Origin: Bradysia coprophila
Lineage: Eukaryota; Arthropoda; Insecta; Diptera; Sciaridae
NCBI RefSeq assembly: GCF_014529535.1
Contig: NW_023503972.1
Span: 310,001 to 374,000 of the forward strand
Direction of reading: 5' to 3'
Length of the DNA: 64,000 nt
The notes below the pieces were generated by a model that was not told where the DNA came from, did not search any database, and saw only the letters and a list, made by a program, of their open reading frames with translations. Both the position numbers and the translations under genes were made by a program. Within the stretch, counting starts at the first letter, position 1. The number at the start of each line of letters is the position of its first letter. Shown here one piece after another: positions 46,780 to 59,859 of the stretch.

Positions 46780-49700
46780 CTAGTAGCACAGCGGAAAAAT
46801 TAACATCAATAATAATTGCATAATGGTAATAACCTTTGAACATTTAACAAAACTACTGGCATTGGTATTTATTGAATCAACCGTAGTCGAAGGAATAGTA
46901 TGGCTTTGATTATAGCTGGTCGTAAAAACTTTATTGGCGGTTATTGCTTCCGTTGGTGCGGTAACAGTAGTAACTTTTGCCGTCACTGTTACTGCCGACG
47001 ATAATGCTGGCTCAATATGTCGAATTGTTGGTAATGATGATGATGACGACGATGATGACGCTGCATTAATAGTCGTTTCCATCGTATCATCCAAAATCGT
47101 ATCGCTCGCACCGTATCCAGACGATTCGAATGTGTCCATGTCGGATGCATCTTCGTCATCGTAAAATGTTTCGTGTTTCATTTGGATTGGGGATATAAGT
47201 CTCTTATTGCACAGATCTTCGGTACAGTAGCAATACTCAATGCCATTGGCTGTTTGGCAATCGTTTATGGCCAGTTGCTCACATGTTCTGGTGACATCGA
47301 CACCTGTGGGGGGAAGAATAGAAAACGGGAAATCATTGGATTAAAAGTTTAATTTGTTGTTGAACTCAAGTGGAAATTTTTCTTATCGAACCAGACGAAC
47401 TGATACGGTCTGCTCTTGTCAAATTTTAAACTGATATGGTTGGGAGTTGAGTTCAGTTTCGGGTATAGATGTAATATCATTTCTATGGAATTTTGTTTCG
47501 TCAGTGACTAATATTCTGCTATTTATAAAAGCTTGCAATAATACCTCAAATTATCTCCACAAATCGTGGTACCACTAAAAATTGTCTAGCAATTCTTTGG
47601 AAAAGCAAGCAACAACTGAAGAGCAGTTGCTAATAGATTATTCCTTCTTGGTAGGTTCTATTCGTCCTTCATAATACTTCATGTATTCACACATTGTGCT
47701 AATAACCAAAGTATTATAAAGTGACTATTCGCGCAATATTTAAATAAAATCCAGCGTCCAACCTACTTTAATGAGAATGCATATGAAGACATAAACTGCG
47801 TCGAATTCCTAAAAAAAACCTGCACTGAAAAGGTCAGGGTATGTACGTTAATTGCACCGTTAATGACACTATACATTCTCTTTCGTTATATTTTTGAAAA
47901 ACAACGACGAGCTAATAAAACTGCATAAAACATTTCATCTTCGTGGGTCCTCTACATGCTATCTCTGGAGATCTTTATGAATTACTGTTAACTCGTACGG
48001 ACACAAATCGAGACAGAAACCATTAAAACAATTAATTTTTTTGCCCCCTCCGGACATTGATACACATGTTAATGTGCTGTCATAATCTGTCCGAATGGAG
48101 AACAGCGAATTATTGAGACAGAAAAGCAGTTTAAAGCTAACAAAACAAAACGACACCAAACCTCGCAAGCGCAAACCAGTTCTATTGAAAAATTGTATGT
48201 GGTTTCGCCATAGATGCAAATTAATATTTCAAAGCACCTCGTAAATGTAATCTATATTTTATCTGGAATTTCGATCGCATAACGCCAATGGATATTGGCG
48301 TGGCGTTTCTATATGTAATCGTCTTTTTATAATATGTTCACATTTAGTCGGTTCAATTCAAAACGACTAATATCGCTGAACTGATACTAAGAATCATATT
48401 CTAAATGGCCACACGATATTTGAAATATAAATTATCAGCTAGCTGTTTGTATTTGATTAACTTTTGAATGGATTGAAAAAAAAAAAGATTTTTGGCGGTG
48501 GGTGTCTATTAAACGATGTGCTAAATGGTTTTCAGAATGTTACATTGACGTCTTGTATCATCACTCAGACTTAAATATTTGCTTTTAGAAAATTAGTTCA
48601 CATAAAAGCGCGTTGTGTTCATAAAGGCTAATCAATATGGCAATCGTCCATAATTATTTCATAAGAACGAAACTTTCGACTCAAAACGTGATAAGACGTA
48701 AAACTGTGGAGATATTCCAGTTTTCTTTTTTTTGGGAGATGTCAGATATTCAGGGCCTTAATAGAATTAAATAGTCTGGAGGGTTCAAATGGTTGACTCG
48801 TATTAGTTATTTACGTATCGATTGAGGAGGTCGAAAGAGTTACGTATTAAGTTTTATAAGCTGCCTGCTGGGGACGAAAGTTGAAAAATGTAAGCCCAAG
48901 GGCCGAAAGTGACAGAAAAATGTAAGCCAAAAAGGCGAAAGCGAAGCTTTCGCCGCGTGGTCTAACATATCTGTCACTTTCGGCCCGTGGGTTTACATTT
49001 TTTTCTTTCGTCCCGCAGTAGGAAGCATATAAAGATCATTTTCATGTGTCGGGGCCGAAAATGAGGGAGTTTCGAGATTTTTCTCGGGTTTTCGACCCCT
49101 TACATGAAAAATTTTTTGAGTATCTGTTTTGGACGTTTGATTTTAGGTACTTTCGCGAAATTGCCTAAAATCAAACGTCAAAAACAGACACAAATAACTA
49201 TTTCATGACCTTGTAAACGTCAGACACGATCCCAACGATCCCAACTGTCAGACATGTCGAAAAATATCGAATGAATTGAACGAACGATTTTCATATAAAA
49301 ATCAGTAAATTGATTGAGGTTAAGGACTACTTGACGAAAAATTAAGTGGGGTTACGTTGACAAGTACCGTATAATGCAAATGATCTATTTTTTTAGGATT
49401 TTAGAAATATATTTTAGAGTAGGAGAATGCAATTCGATTAAAAGTAGTAAGACATTGATTAGAGCTAGAGTAACAGTTACAACGCTATATCTGTCTCTCT
49501 CTCTAACCAATGTCTTTGTTCATTTGATTGAATAGATTTCTACCTTCTTTAAAATATTTTTCTAGAATCATAAAAAAGTACGAAACCTTTATTTTACCCA
49601 TCCATACCATTAATGATATTAAGGCCCTGAATATCTGACCATCCGAAAAATTAGCTTGACCAGACATAGAACTCTAGCTCCAAGCATGAACTTTCAAATG

Positions 49701-52700
49701 TGAGATGTCAAACTTGTAGTCTATTTTATGCATACAAAACATGAAATCGTCTATGATTTTTTGCCTGTTGTTGTTTTGGACGGGATTTCAATGGACAAAT
49801 CACTAATCACATTTAAGCCGAGATTTAAGACAAATTTTATTGAATACTATTGTAATTCCAATGAGAAAACAGTAAGATAAATCATTTCACCGATCATAGC
49901 ACTGCTCCTAGCATTAACACTCGTATGTCAGACGCAAACAGTCTCAAAATTTGTTGTGAGTGTTGTGTGAATTAATTCACATCATGACAACATGATTCTT
50001 AACGAAAGGAATGCAAAGCCTATTCTAATATCTCAAGAATCCAAATATTTAGAATGTTAATGCTGGGATCAGTGCTATGATAATGTGCACACACATAATT
50101 AAAAGAAGATATCTCTTTGCGTACACTTACTATCTAGTGTGTACTGGTAAAAAAAAACGTTTTTTGTCTTTCAATAAACGCTGAGTCATTTAACTTAACA
50201 TCCACTCATGGGGTTCATGGTAATTTAAAAAACGAAAGATTTTCCGTTAACACATGCCTCAGAGTCATTCAACAATATTATCGACATCTCATCAATCTTA
50301 GGGACAATAATAATGAAATACGATGAAACGAACAATTTAATTTCTAATAAAATATGGAAATAAAAGTGACCGGTCAATTTGTACATCGACATTAATCGTC
50401 TCTCTTTACATTCAGGTGATCCATTAAACGTACAAAAGCTATTGCTACAAATTATGAACATCTGCTAAAATATCATTTTTTTGATATGAAAAGTATACAA
50501 AAGTTTATTGCTCAAACAAATGTTATAGTTTCCTTCACTGTGTTGTGAATGAGCTGCGAAGCTGTGCGAACAGCATGTAACAGTAGAGCCGGACTATATC
50601 GGATCAATTTGTGTAGGCACATAAAACGAAATGTTACAAAAATAGGAAATTGGAAAAAAAGATGAGTTTTGGTCAGATGATGATCGGATCGATCGGTTGC
50701 GATTGCATGCATGTGCGTTAGGGTGGTCCAAATTTGTATGAAACAATTTGCGACTTGGCGAGAAATGAAGATTGGCATCACAAAATTTAAGAAATTTTGC
50801 TTGTTGAATCAGCGTAAATTGAGAAAATAGAAATCAGGCTTCACAAAGTCAGTGCTGAATTGAACTTTAATCGGTTTAGCAATTCTAAAATGGTATTTTA
50901 GCATGCGATAAACACGATAAACGCGTTTGTCGACATCGTTCTTTATCGTACTCTCGAGCTCAAAGAAACCAATTTTTTTTTAGATGAAATTGGTTCTGCA
51001 AAAAAATGGAGAGTGGGGGAGCTGTGGATCTAACTGGAATAAATAGATCTAAAAAATCGGTTTCCTTGAGTCATAGTCACTCAATAGTACGATGTCGACA
51101 AGTTAATCGTTTATTTTGTTTATAGTTTGCATCGGAGGCTACTGCACTGTCATAGACAATTCAATTCAATCTATGCTGATCCAATGATCGGACCTTCTTT
51201 TAAAAAAATGGGCAATCTCCGTTTCTCGTCAAGTGCTTTCAGAATCGGTAGGGGGAGCTTAAGAAATCAACCAAAGTGTGTTTTGGACCAACCTAATGTG
51301 CGTGTATAAAAATCAAACTAAAAAAAAGTGTTCCACGGACAAAGGTAAAGTTTAAATTAATTTTTAATAAAATTCATCTTTTTATGATGCAATTTATATT
51401 CCGATTTCGTTGCTTAAATCGATAGGCGGACAGATAAGATCAAATGTGTTCGGTGAATATATGTTGGAAACGAGTTTTTAATCCTTTTGTAATGTGCAAA
51501 CACATTTTGGAATGTGATCGGAGGTCGACAGATGATAAATTATGATAAATAAAACATCAAATTAGCGAAATGAGTGGAGTGACAGAGTTTAAGAAACGAA
51601 AATTTTTGCTCATTTTGTTCACCTTTATACGAAAACATTTGTTTTTCGTTAATGAACTCATGATGTAGCAACCATAAGACACGAAAACCGGTACACATAT
51701 ATGTTAATGCGGAATCTCATGATGTGTGGTAATGGTGAATCCTCGTGACTTTTAATCATTTGATCATTCGATAATGATGCACAACGATCGAGAGATATTT
51801 AACGGGATATTTACTTTAGGAAAACGGATTATTAAAAATTATAAAATGGTGTGGTTGTTAGCCAGCTATTGTCAATATGTGTATGCTAAAGAATCACGTA
51901 TCGATAATAAAATTCAAAGAACAAAAAACCAACCGAAAGGAAAATGTTTACTTTTCCCTATCTTAAAAACTAATGTCTTTTTTTGTCGATGGATGATAAT
52001 ATTTCCCTACGGATGATTGTGAAGACATCATGTATACACCCTTCGGAAATATTAACCGATCGAGCTGCATGGTATACCTAAAATTGTTTTTGTTATACAC
52101 ACCCATCACAGATTATCTTAAATTTATACTTTGTGTACTTAGGATAGTTTGCTTAAGTAAATGATGTTAACGGCGTTAGCATAAAAGTTTATAAATGCCA
52201 TAATGTTTGTGAGTGTTGCGAGTATCGGATTTCATCAATGAAACTGTTAAGAGTTAGGCCTTCTGGTTTATGAATTGAATTACTTTCGTGTGGGACTTTG
52301 AAGCTTCAGCTATTTGAAATTGTCCGAATATGAATCATGTAGAGAGAGAGAGAGAGAGAGAGGATCAAGTCTAAACGCATCTGCTGGATTTTATTAACGC
52401 AGAGAACAATTCGAGAATTAATAAAAAAAAGAAGTTTTTCGAATAAAATGGGAGAATTTATTCCAGGAGAACGACTTACTATAAATACACATTAGTCCGT
52501 GTCATTACGTTATGCTTATGTGTTAAGGCAAGTGGATTGAAAATTGAATAGAATTGGATTGCAATTGTGGTGTTTACAATTCCCGAACAGTGTTTACTCT
52601 GACAAAATCAATAAGTTCTGAAACAGACTGAAGTCTCGGGACAATAAGGGTCAATGACTACAGTAAATTAAGTGAAACCATTTGCCCATTTCCTGGAGTT

Positions 52701-54958
52701 CTTCACTGAACATTTACAGATCTTCTCTGTTTTGTGTAATTCTTCGAGTCTGTAACCCGTCGCTAGTTTGCTCCATATTTGAAACGATTTAAATTCTAAC
52801 TGTGGCAGTTGGTGAACCCATTGAATTAGATTCGAAGTGTGGGGTGGCCTCTGTACACAGATTCGGAAACTCAGATCAAAGATCCCCTGTTCCTTCTCCC
52901 AAATCTTATTCCGTTTATCACTTGAACCTGCGAGTTCCTAGCAAGAAGTCCTTAAGGTGATTTCCAACTAAAGATGGCAAACTATCATCGTGTAGAGGGG
53001 ACAATTCCTAAGGATATGTACTCCAGTGTTAGGTGAAAGATCACAAGAACATATATGATATCCTGCGGATGTGATCGCTAAGCTTACAGTGGCTCGTCAG
53101 TTAGTTCCGATCTAGCCAGATTCAGAAGATCATTGCTCCTTGATCACAAATAAAAAAGGAAATATTTTCCGAACATACTCGAAAACGTATTGGGTGTGAA
53201 GCCAAAAAACCGAGACCACAACCAAAATTGTGATCCATTTAAGTATTTATGTACCTTAAATATACCCCCAATAAGGACATAAACACTTTTCCACATCAAC
53301 AGTCAAACGATTTTTTTCAATTTAACACTGATATTATCGACAACCATACCCAAAGCAATTACACGCACTGCTTCGTCACACATCACTAAAAAGTACAGGC
53401 GTGATAAGCATCACTGAACTCGTAAACTAGCTAAAACGAGCCATCAGAACAGTCGGAGCGTTTGCTGCGACTGAGCCCCGTACAAACCCGTATATCTATT
53501 GCGTACGTGACCCTAGTGCGTCTGTCACCCTACTTTGACCTTAAGCCTATGCGCCGGTTAAAGTAGTTAAAGTAAAATTATTATGTAATGTGTACATCTT
53601 AGAAATTGCGCATAGCGCAATTACGAAGCCCCGTACGACGTTCCTTTCAAATAAAACAAAAATTTCAAATAGCCCTAAAATTTTAATTTATTGAGTATAA
53701 ATACACATAGGGCCTAGTATCGGCCTCAGTCCTAGGATCCAAATATATATTTTTTTTCAACTACATTCTATTCGGTGTTCGATTATCTTTCAAATGAAAC
53801 AAAAATTACGAAAAACGGATGAAATTTACTCGAGTTGTATGTAAAATACGCATAGGGCCCTAGTAGCGGCCTTAGTCCGAGGACCCAATTTTTTTTTTTT
53901 TTATACAACATTCTATTCGGCCTTTGATTACCTTCCAAATGACACAAAAATTACGAAAAACGAATGAAATTTGCTCGAGTTCTATGTTAAATACACATAG
54001 GGCCCTAGTACCTTTTCACTTCTAAGGCCCTAATTCACGGTCCACTCACCCGATTTTAAAAAACTTTTTTTTCCTGGATTGGTATTGACAATACCTATCA
54101 TTTGCCGTGTCATTTACATTTCCATCGTTTATTTTGCCATAAATATCACCAAAAGACCTTAAATCACTTAGGTGGCCTAACTCACGAAGGGCCGACCCGA
54201 ATATGCCCATCTTCGAACTTAGCCTCACTATTTTGACTATCTTTCAGGGAAATTTTTTTTTTCGAAATCGGATTTGATTTACTCAAGATATCGACGTGAC
54301 GGACAGACGGACAGACGGCCCAAATTTTTATTGCGGATTCGTCATCTATGAACATAGGCAAACACTTTGCCCTTACCGTCTGCTTCGAATTCCATCAATT
54401 ACACACGGCATCGTAATCCTATAAGCCCCTTCGTACTTCGTACGGGGCTAAAAATTTACAACACAAATCGGACGAACTAATTGTGGATGTACTGTTATTG
54501 TGTGGTGATTGTAAAATTTCTTTTATAAATTGAATTATTTTGTCCAAACATTTTTGTGGCACCCAGACACCATACATCTGCTCGCACCACAAGAATTTAT
54601 ATTTTTTATTATATGCGGATTTTCGACGTAAATTACTAATAATATAAATTTGTGTATTTAGTATCAGATACATACACACTCACACATGTGGCGATAAATG
54701 ATATTATATTCGAGAAAAATAAATAAATGGAACACTAACCGTCCGAATGTGTAATGCATCCCACATAGTTTGATGGACATGTGAATATGAACTTATCCAA
54801 ATTGATGGTGCTTTCGAATTCGTCACAGGACAATGGTATGTCCATATCCGAATACTCCAATTTACCCTTGCTAGTTTGCATGAAGGGATCCTGTGATCCC
54901 TTTCCGCAGACATAGCATACTCGTGGTGTTTTTGGCTGCAAGGTTGACTGGCTGTTAA
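46780..54958 (-). CDS. GPI-anchored Ly6/three-finger (uPAR-type) protein, last two exons
   Basis: Exons 54958-54740 and 47303-46780, joined in phase over a 7.4 kb intron; about 246 residues visible. The cysteine pattern CYVC...SC...TC...GCI...TC...DC...YCYC...DLCN is that of an insect Ly6/three-finger domain; such proteins are tethered outside the membrane and act in junction formation, channel trafficking or sleep control. After DLCN comes a long Asp/Ser/Thr-rich stalk including a run of eight serines (codons at about 47035-47060), probably O-glycosylated, and a hydrophobic tail (VITIMQLLLMLIFPLCY) typical of a GPI-anchor signal. The first exon with the signal peptide lies further right and was not found up to 64000. 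The stalk is unusually long for a Drosophila-type Ly6 protein. Subfamily not assigned. Confidence 0.82.
48859..49030. repeat. CG-centred palindrome (GGCGAAAGCGAAGCTTTCGCCG)
   Basis: Arms of about 80 bp run from GGGGACGAAAG and ATGTAAGCCCAAGGGCCGAA to the mirrored TTCGGCCCGTGGGTTTACAT and TTTCGTCCCGC. The centre is GGCGAAAGCGAAGCTTTCGC. Best example of the family in this window. Confidence 0.8.
49121..49190. repeat. Inverted repeat, TATCTGTTTTGGACGTTTGA type
   Basis: Arms TATCTGTTTTGGACGTTTGA and complement with one or two mismatches around a TTTCGCGAAA centre. Structural relative of 18169-18281. Confidence 0.65.
52341..52362 (+). repeat. (AG)n microsatellite
   Basis: Eleven AG units in a row. 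Confidence 0.95.
53627..54449. mobile_element. 823-bp repeat element with AGCCCCGTACGA ends and internal tandem repeats
   Basis: AGCCCCGTACGA stands at the left end and, inverted, at the right end, where it forms part of a hairpin (AGCCCCTTCGTACTTCGTAC-GGGGCT). Inside are about 2.6 copies of a 144-bp unit (ACAAAAATTACGAAAAACG, then CATAGGGCCCTAGTA) and a GACGGACAGACGGACAGACG run. A truncated relative is at 9655-9790. No coding content; the terminal hairpin could also fit a Helitron-like end, but no clear terminal CTRR is present. Confidence 0.6.
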
Positions 54959-55198
54959 CTGAAAAATAAGTTAAAAAAAAATTGTAAAATTACAAACAAA
55001 CACAAAAAACATAAGAAGAGACCCGAACGAAAGTATTTAGTTTACGCCCTAGCTGGTTGGCCAGAAAAATATGGTATCATGAAACTACACTACATTTTAA
55101 AATCTTTATTTGAGAAATGTTTAAAGCCCAGTCCGAAGTTAAATTTGATAAATGACGGAATGCAGATGTTGTTTGGAAAGTAAAGCTTTGATGTACAT

Positions 55199-55298
55199 AA
55201 CTCGGTATATAATCGAAAAGTCTCGTTTTCGTGTGCTTCACCTCGGATCAACCAAATTCACACGAAAATTCTACTTTTCAACTTTTCGTCCCTATATT
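55199..55298. repeat. CG-centred palindrome, CGAAAAGTCTCGTTTTCGTG type
   Basis: Arms CGAAAAGTCTCGTTTTCGTG and CACACGAAAATTCTACTTTT-CAACTTTTCG around CACCTCGGATC. Shares arms and centre type with the element 200 bp further on. Confidence 0.7.
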
Positions 55299-55503
55299 GT
55301 GTTTTATTATTTTATCGCATACGCGGTGTGATTCCCCGAAAAAATTATTCACCTAGGATATATAAACAAACATTATACTTCTGTAAATTGTCAAAGTGTC
55401 ATTCGCATATCTTGTTGTCTCGTTTTCGCTTATGTGATAAAAAAGAATATGCACGTATGACAAGCAGTCTCGGCAAGCCTCAACCGCTTTGTCATACGTG
55501 CAT

Positions 55504-55745
55504 AATATTTATTACATAACTAGGGATAAAAAGATAGAAAAGTAGAGTTTTCGTGTGAATTTTGTGATCCGAGGCGAAGCCGAGGTCAATAAACACACGA
55601 AAACAAGACTTTTCAACTTTTTATCCCGAGTCATGTAATGGATTTTACATGCTGAGGGCGTCGAAAGACGTGTTTCAAACATGAAAAGTACGGTTTTCGC
55701 CGCATGTAGCATGTCAAATACTATTACATGCTTCGGCACCTAAAA
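55504..55745. repeat. CG-centred palindromes, GATCCGAGGCGAAGCCGAGG centre
   Basis: First unit 55504-55640: arms GGGATAAAAAG...TTTTCGTGTG and mirrored CACACGAAAAC...CTTTTTATCCC around CCGAGGCGAAGCCGAGG. A second inverted unit follows (CATGCTGAGGGCGTCG to GCATGTAG), with a TTACATG-type motif repeated between and after. Confidence 0.7.
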
Positions 55746-56072
55746 CCATTCCTTTCATCAATGAAGCTTTTTTTTAATCAGTCAGTTAGCATGTAAAACA
55801 GTATGTATTATTACGTACTACGTAAGTAAAACTCGGACGAAAAAAGTAAACTGACGTGCTATCGTGATTATTGACATCGGTTTTGCCCTCGGATCAAACA
55901 AACCTTTTCCGTCCTTGTGACGTAAATAACTAGAGGCGTTTCCACAGGCCAACACAGGTTTCCTAAACAGCTATATAAAGCTATAGTGGGCATTTAACAG
56001 GTAATAGCTATGTTATGCAGGATCGATTCCCATGTCAAACTGAATTCCGTATGGATACGTCTTGAACTCAAG

Positions 56073-56194
56073 TACAATCGCTAAACCGAACTGGTGTGCA
56101 TACGTTATTTTGCACCAGCTGGTCCCATTTGGAATTGTATGTGACCAGCTGGTGCAAAATAACGTATGCACACCAGTTCGGTTTAGCGATTGTA
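56073..56194. repeat. Perfect hairpin, two 52-bp arms and 18-nt loop
   Basis: Arms 56073-56124 and 56143-56194 are exact reverse complements (TACAATCGCTAAACCGAACT... and ...AGTTCGGTTTAGCGATTGTA). A transcript would fold into a 52-bp perfect stem, which suits a Dicer-2/siRNA-type hairpin better than a miRNA, whose stems are usually shorter and bulged. It may also be a very young MITE. Confidence 0.92.
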
Positions 56195-59100
56195 TCATAA
56201 TTTGAATAGCTGCGGTGTATTTGATGGGTGCAATGATATTCATCAAGCTCGTCATCGTCACGTAGCCCAAATACGTTAAATTTGTGCAATTATGCTTAGT
56301 TATATTTAGGCTAGATGCGCCTAAATTTCTTCAGAGATAGAATCAGACTTTTTCGCTGTACTGGCTTTTTAGAGTAGAAAAGTAAACTCTCGATGTCTCT
56401 CAAGTTACGAATGGAGCTGGGTGTGAATTTTCAATATAGTAAAATCGATCCACAAGGACTCGAGTTCAACGTGTTACAAAAGTTATAGTCAGCTTATTAG
56501 ACCATTGTACCCCGCACGGGCCTCAACAGAAACATAAAAAAGCGAAAAAGTGTTATTAATCATTCAGTCGTTAATTGCGCGTAAAGTTTAAATAACGTCA
56601 AATAAACGAGTTAATTTCTAATTTATGCAACCGGTCATTTAAACCATTTTTTTAATTAAAATATTGTCATTTATAATTTCTGATATGAATGAAAACAATG
56701 AAAACAAATGAAGAGAAAGAAATTCGTCGAAATTAACAATTAGTCAGCTCTGGAATATATGGTTTCATTTAATGACTTATTAATTTTGCACATGAAATCC
56801 ATGAATAATAAGACTCATTCGAAGAACTTAACTGGCGCTACTCATCTTGTCATAAATTCGAGAATAAAAATTCGGTTTCAAACTGTTTTAACATATGTGC
56901 TTGAGCCGATGAATTTGGAGAAATATAACCAGTTTTGATGATCTTTTCTCACAATCTTTAACTCAAGAACTATGGTTTTTATATAAAAAAAGAATCACAT
57001 TGAACAGAATATAGCAAGAGATATCAAAAGATGATGTCATTGAAAAGAACAAAATAAAAAACTCATTTGGAATTTGGAATGTTTCATTCACATGCAGAAG
57101 TTCCATATACGAGCGAATGACATTTTTTTTTTCGTTGTCAAAAAAATCGAATTCAAGGAAATGTTAAGATTGTTTACGACGCCTTCTTCCATCAAGTGTT
57201 TACGGTTGATGGATTCTTGATGTTCTGATTGCTTAAAATTTGCCACTTCTAAAGTGCAATATATATCCCAAGTACGCTAGAATCTATTTTTACTGTACAT
57301 AACTACATGTTCACCCAACAACAGACAATGGTTAGCTTAACCGGATACGGTTATTGTTTCACGCATGGAACGAGAAAAGTGTAATTTTTTATTGCGGTTT
57401 GTTTTCACCATTCACGTTACATATAAATGAAGAAATATTTTTTCCACTCACTCCGCTAAGCTAGAACCATTCATTGCATTGTACCCATAGAGAACACCTG
57501 TTTTAATTAAAGATGTTTATGTGTTTGGTTTGAATTAACGAGTAATTTGTCAGGTTAAGCGAGCGTAGCGTATATTGTTCGTAACATGTAGAAAAGTAGA
57601 AGATTATGGATAAACATAGCCCGCAACCATTTCCATGGCATTTTTTTTTTAAATCCAATGACTAGCGACAAGGTTCTCGTGTTTCCCAGACTTCATAGAC
57701 GATTTTGAAGAATTTGCCCTTGTTCTTTGTTCCACGATTGTTTTTTGATCTATCGTTGTGTTTAACCTATGTCACGGTTATTCAATTCGAGTATCGTTTT
57801 CAAGAAAACAAACTGCTTTTCACAAATAGTTTTTCGAGTTAGGTACCATTCACAAATTACGAAAGCTTTTTAGAGCGATCGAGTGCCTGTTCGGGAGTAT
57901 GTTTCATACTCCAATGTTCTCCAAACATTTTCACGTAGGGAAGGGAGTCTGAAAATTTTTTAAATTATTTCGTTTGTAATTTAAGACTAGTTTTGGGAAA
58001 ACATTTTCTAGAATTTTCCGACATTTTCCTAGACTGTCTCATATTTTCCGGGGTTCTTCCAAAAAAATACTTTTGGAAAAAGTTGGAAAAGTTTAGGAAA
58101 ATTCGGAGAAAGGGTCTCCCAAAAATTGTCGCTGGTAATTTGTGAACGTCTGAGAACGTTTGTGAAGTCTTCTCAGACTTACTGAATGGACTCTATGCTC
58201 CATCTATCACTAGATGTTGTACCATGTAGGTAGTAAGAATCATTTTCGTCGGAACCTTTAGGACCAAAAAATCGTTGGGAGGATCCAACATACTATTTCT
58301 CAAAATCATTTATGGTTGGTTGTGAAGGGAAAAATAGTAATTTGCGTAAGTGTATTGAACGATTAATTTAAGGTATTTTCGCGAGTATTTAATAAGGGAC
58401 GACAACTCAATAAATTCTATTCCTCTTTTTCGTCCCCGCAGCATGAAATAACATTTTTGAAGGTAAGCTCAAAGACTTTTAGGTTGTAAACGGTCCTACA
58501 AAAATGACACAGTTACTTCCTACACTAATATACACTAATGCAAAGTCTTTCCCGCCATCAACACAGATGATGACGAACAACTGCCCAATTCCCGATTTAA
58601 TTAAAAAACTGAACAGCTAAAAGTGCCTGAACCAACATCAATTTATTCCAATTTATTCACTTACAATCACTTTGTCGGCGACGGAGGATGGGCCTGAATC
58701 AATTTTATCCCTTCAATTTGCATGCAAATTAGGACTCTGATGACATTGTTAGTTCACGGTCCATACATTATATCGGTCTCTGCTTGTTTTGATATGCGTC
58801 ACAGCATTCCATGTATCTAATCAATTAACTACGAAACTCCAGTTACAGAATCTCTATAATGTTGTGCAGTACATTAATCAATCCAAAATGAGATGTTGTG
58901 TGCAACAAATAAATATTTCATTCAAATATCCCTGTACACAAACATGTATATACTCCGCTACGGCCCATTCGTAATAAACAAATGAATAATTCATGTAATT
59001 CGAAATAAAATCTGGAAAAGATGTTACGTTACGTTATAAAATAATGAAACGCTGGCCGAATATTCGGTGAATTAATTTCACAATAAATCCGAATGGTTTT

Positions 59101-59859
59101 GAATGAAATTAATGTTGATCTGTGATGGATGGCTTAAGTGCAAACTGGAGATGAATAATTTATAAGATTTTCTTACAAACAAAACATTAGTCAAATATGT
59201 AATTGATTATCATTCATTGTTGTTGGTCTGGCATGTATGCACTTTATATGGTTTAATGGATTGGACGAGATAAAAGTTTACTGTTTGGGTGGGTGGGTTG
59301 GTTTATCGATATAATAATGTAAGATGTACTTTCTGTTGAGTTATCCACTTGTGTTCAACAACATTGTTGGAACAAATGAACCGAAATAATTTTATTCTTA
59401 GTCTTTGCAGCATCTGTGTAAATTTCAATACAAATTTTTTAATTCGATGGATGTAGTTCAGTGAAATAGAGAAAAATACATTTTTCAATATTTGAGTAGG
59501 TGCTAAAACGTTAAGTATTTCCAAAATTATGCTTCCTTTTCAGGTTTTTTTTTTTAAAGTAATTTGGGTCGATTAACATTGCAAATTCCAATTTATATTT
59601 CCGTGCCAGAAACGTTATTTAGCAGCTGATAATATTAATAAAAACTGATGCGAAGTGGTTTGTTATTATGTTTTTGTTTTCGAATTGAATAGTTAATAAT
59701 AGTTTTTTTTGGGAGTGACATTGAATAATTTCCTCTTGATATACTTTCGACGAAGTCTTTCGTTCATATCGTACATAAGCTACTGGTAGACTCCGTGCCG
59801 TCGTGTAGACGTATTCCCATTAATTATAAGTCTAATTTTATTTTCGTCTTTTATTTATA

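Larger units (their letters stand above)
48741..49639. mobile_element. 899-bp element with 23-bp perfect terminal inverted repeats
   Basis: GTCAGATATTCAGGGCCTTA starts the left end and its exact complement closes the right end; 23 bp match without a mismatch. No transposase. Inside are a long CG-centred palindrome (48859-49030) and a second inverted repeat (49121-49190). Located in the Ly6 intron. No target-site duplication is obvious. Confidence 0.75.
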
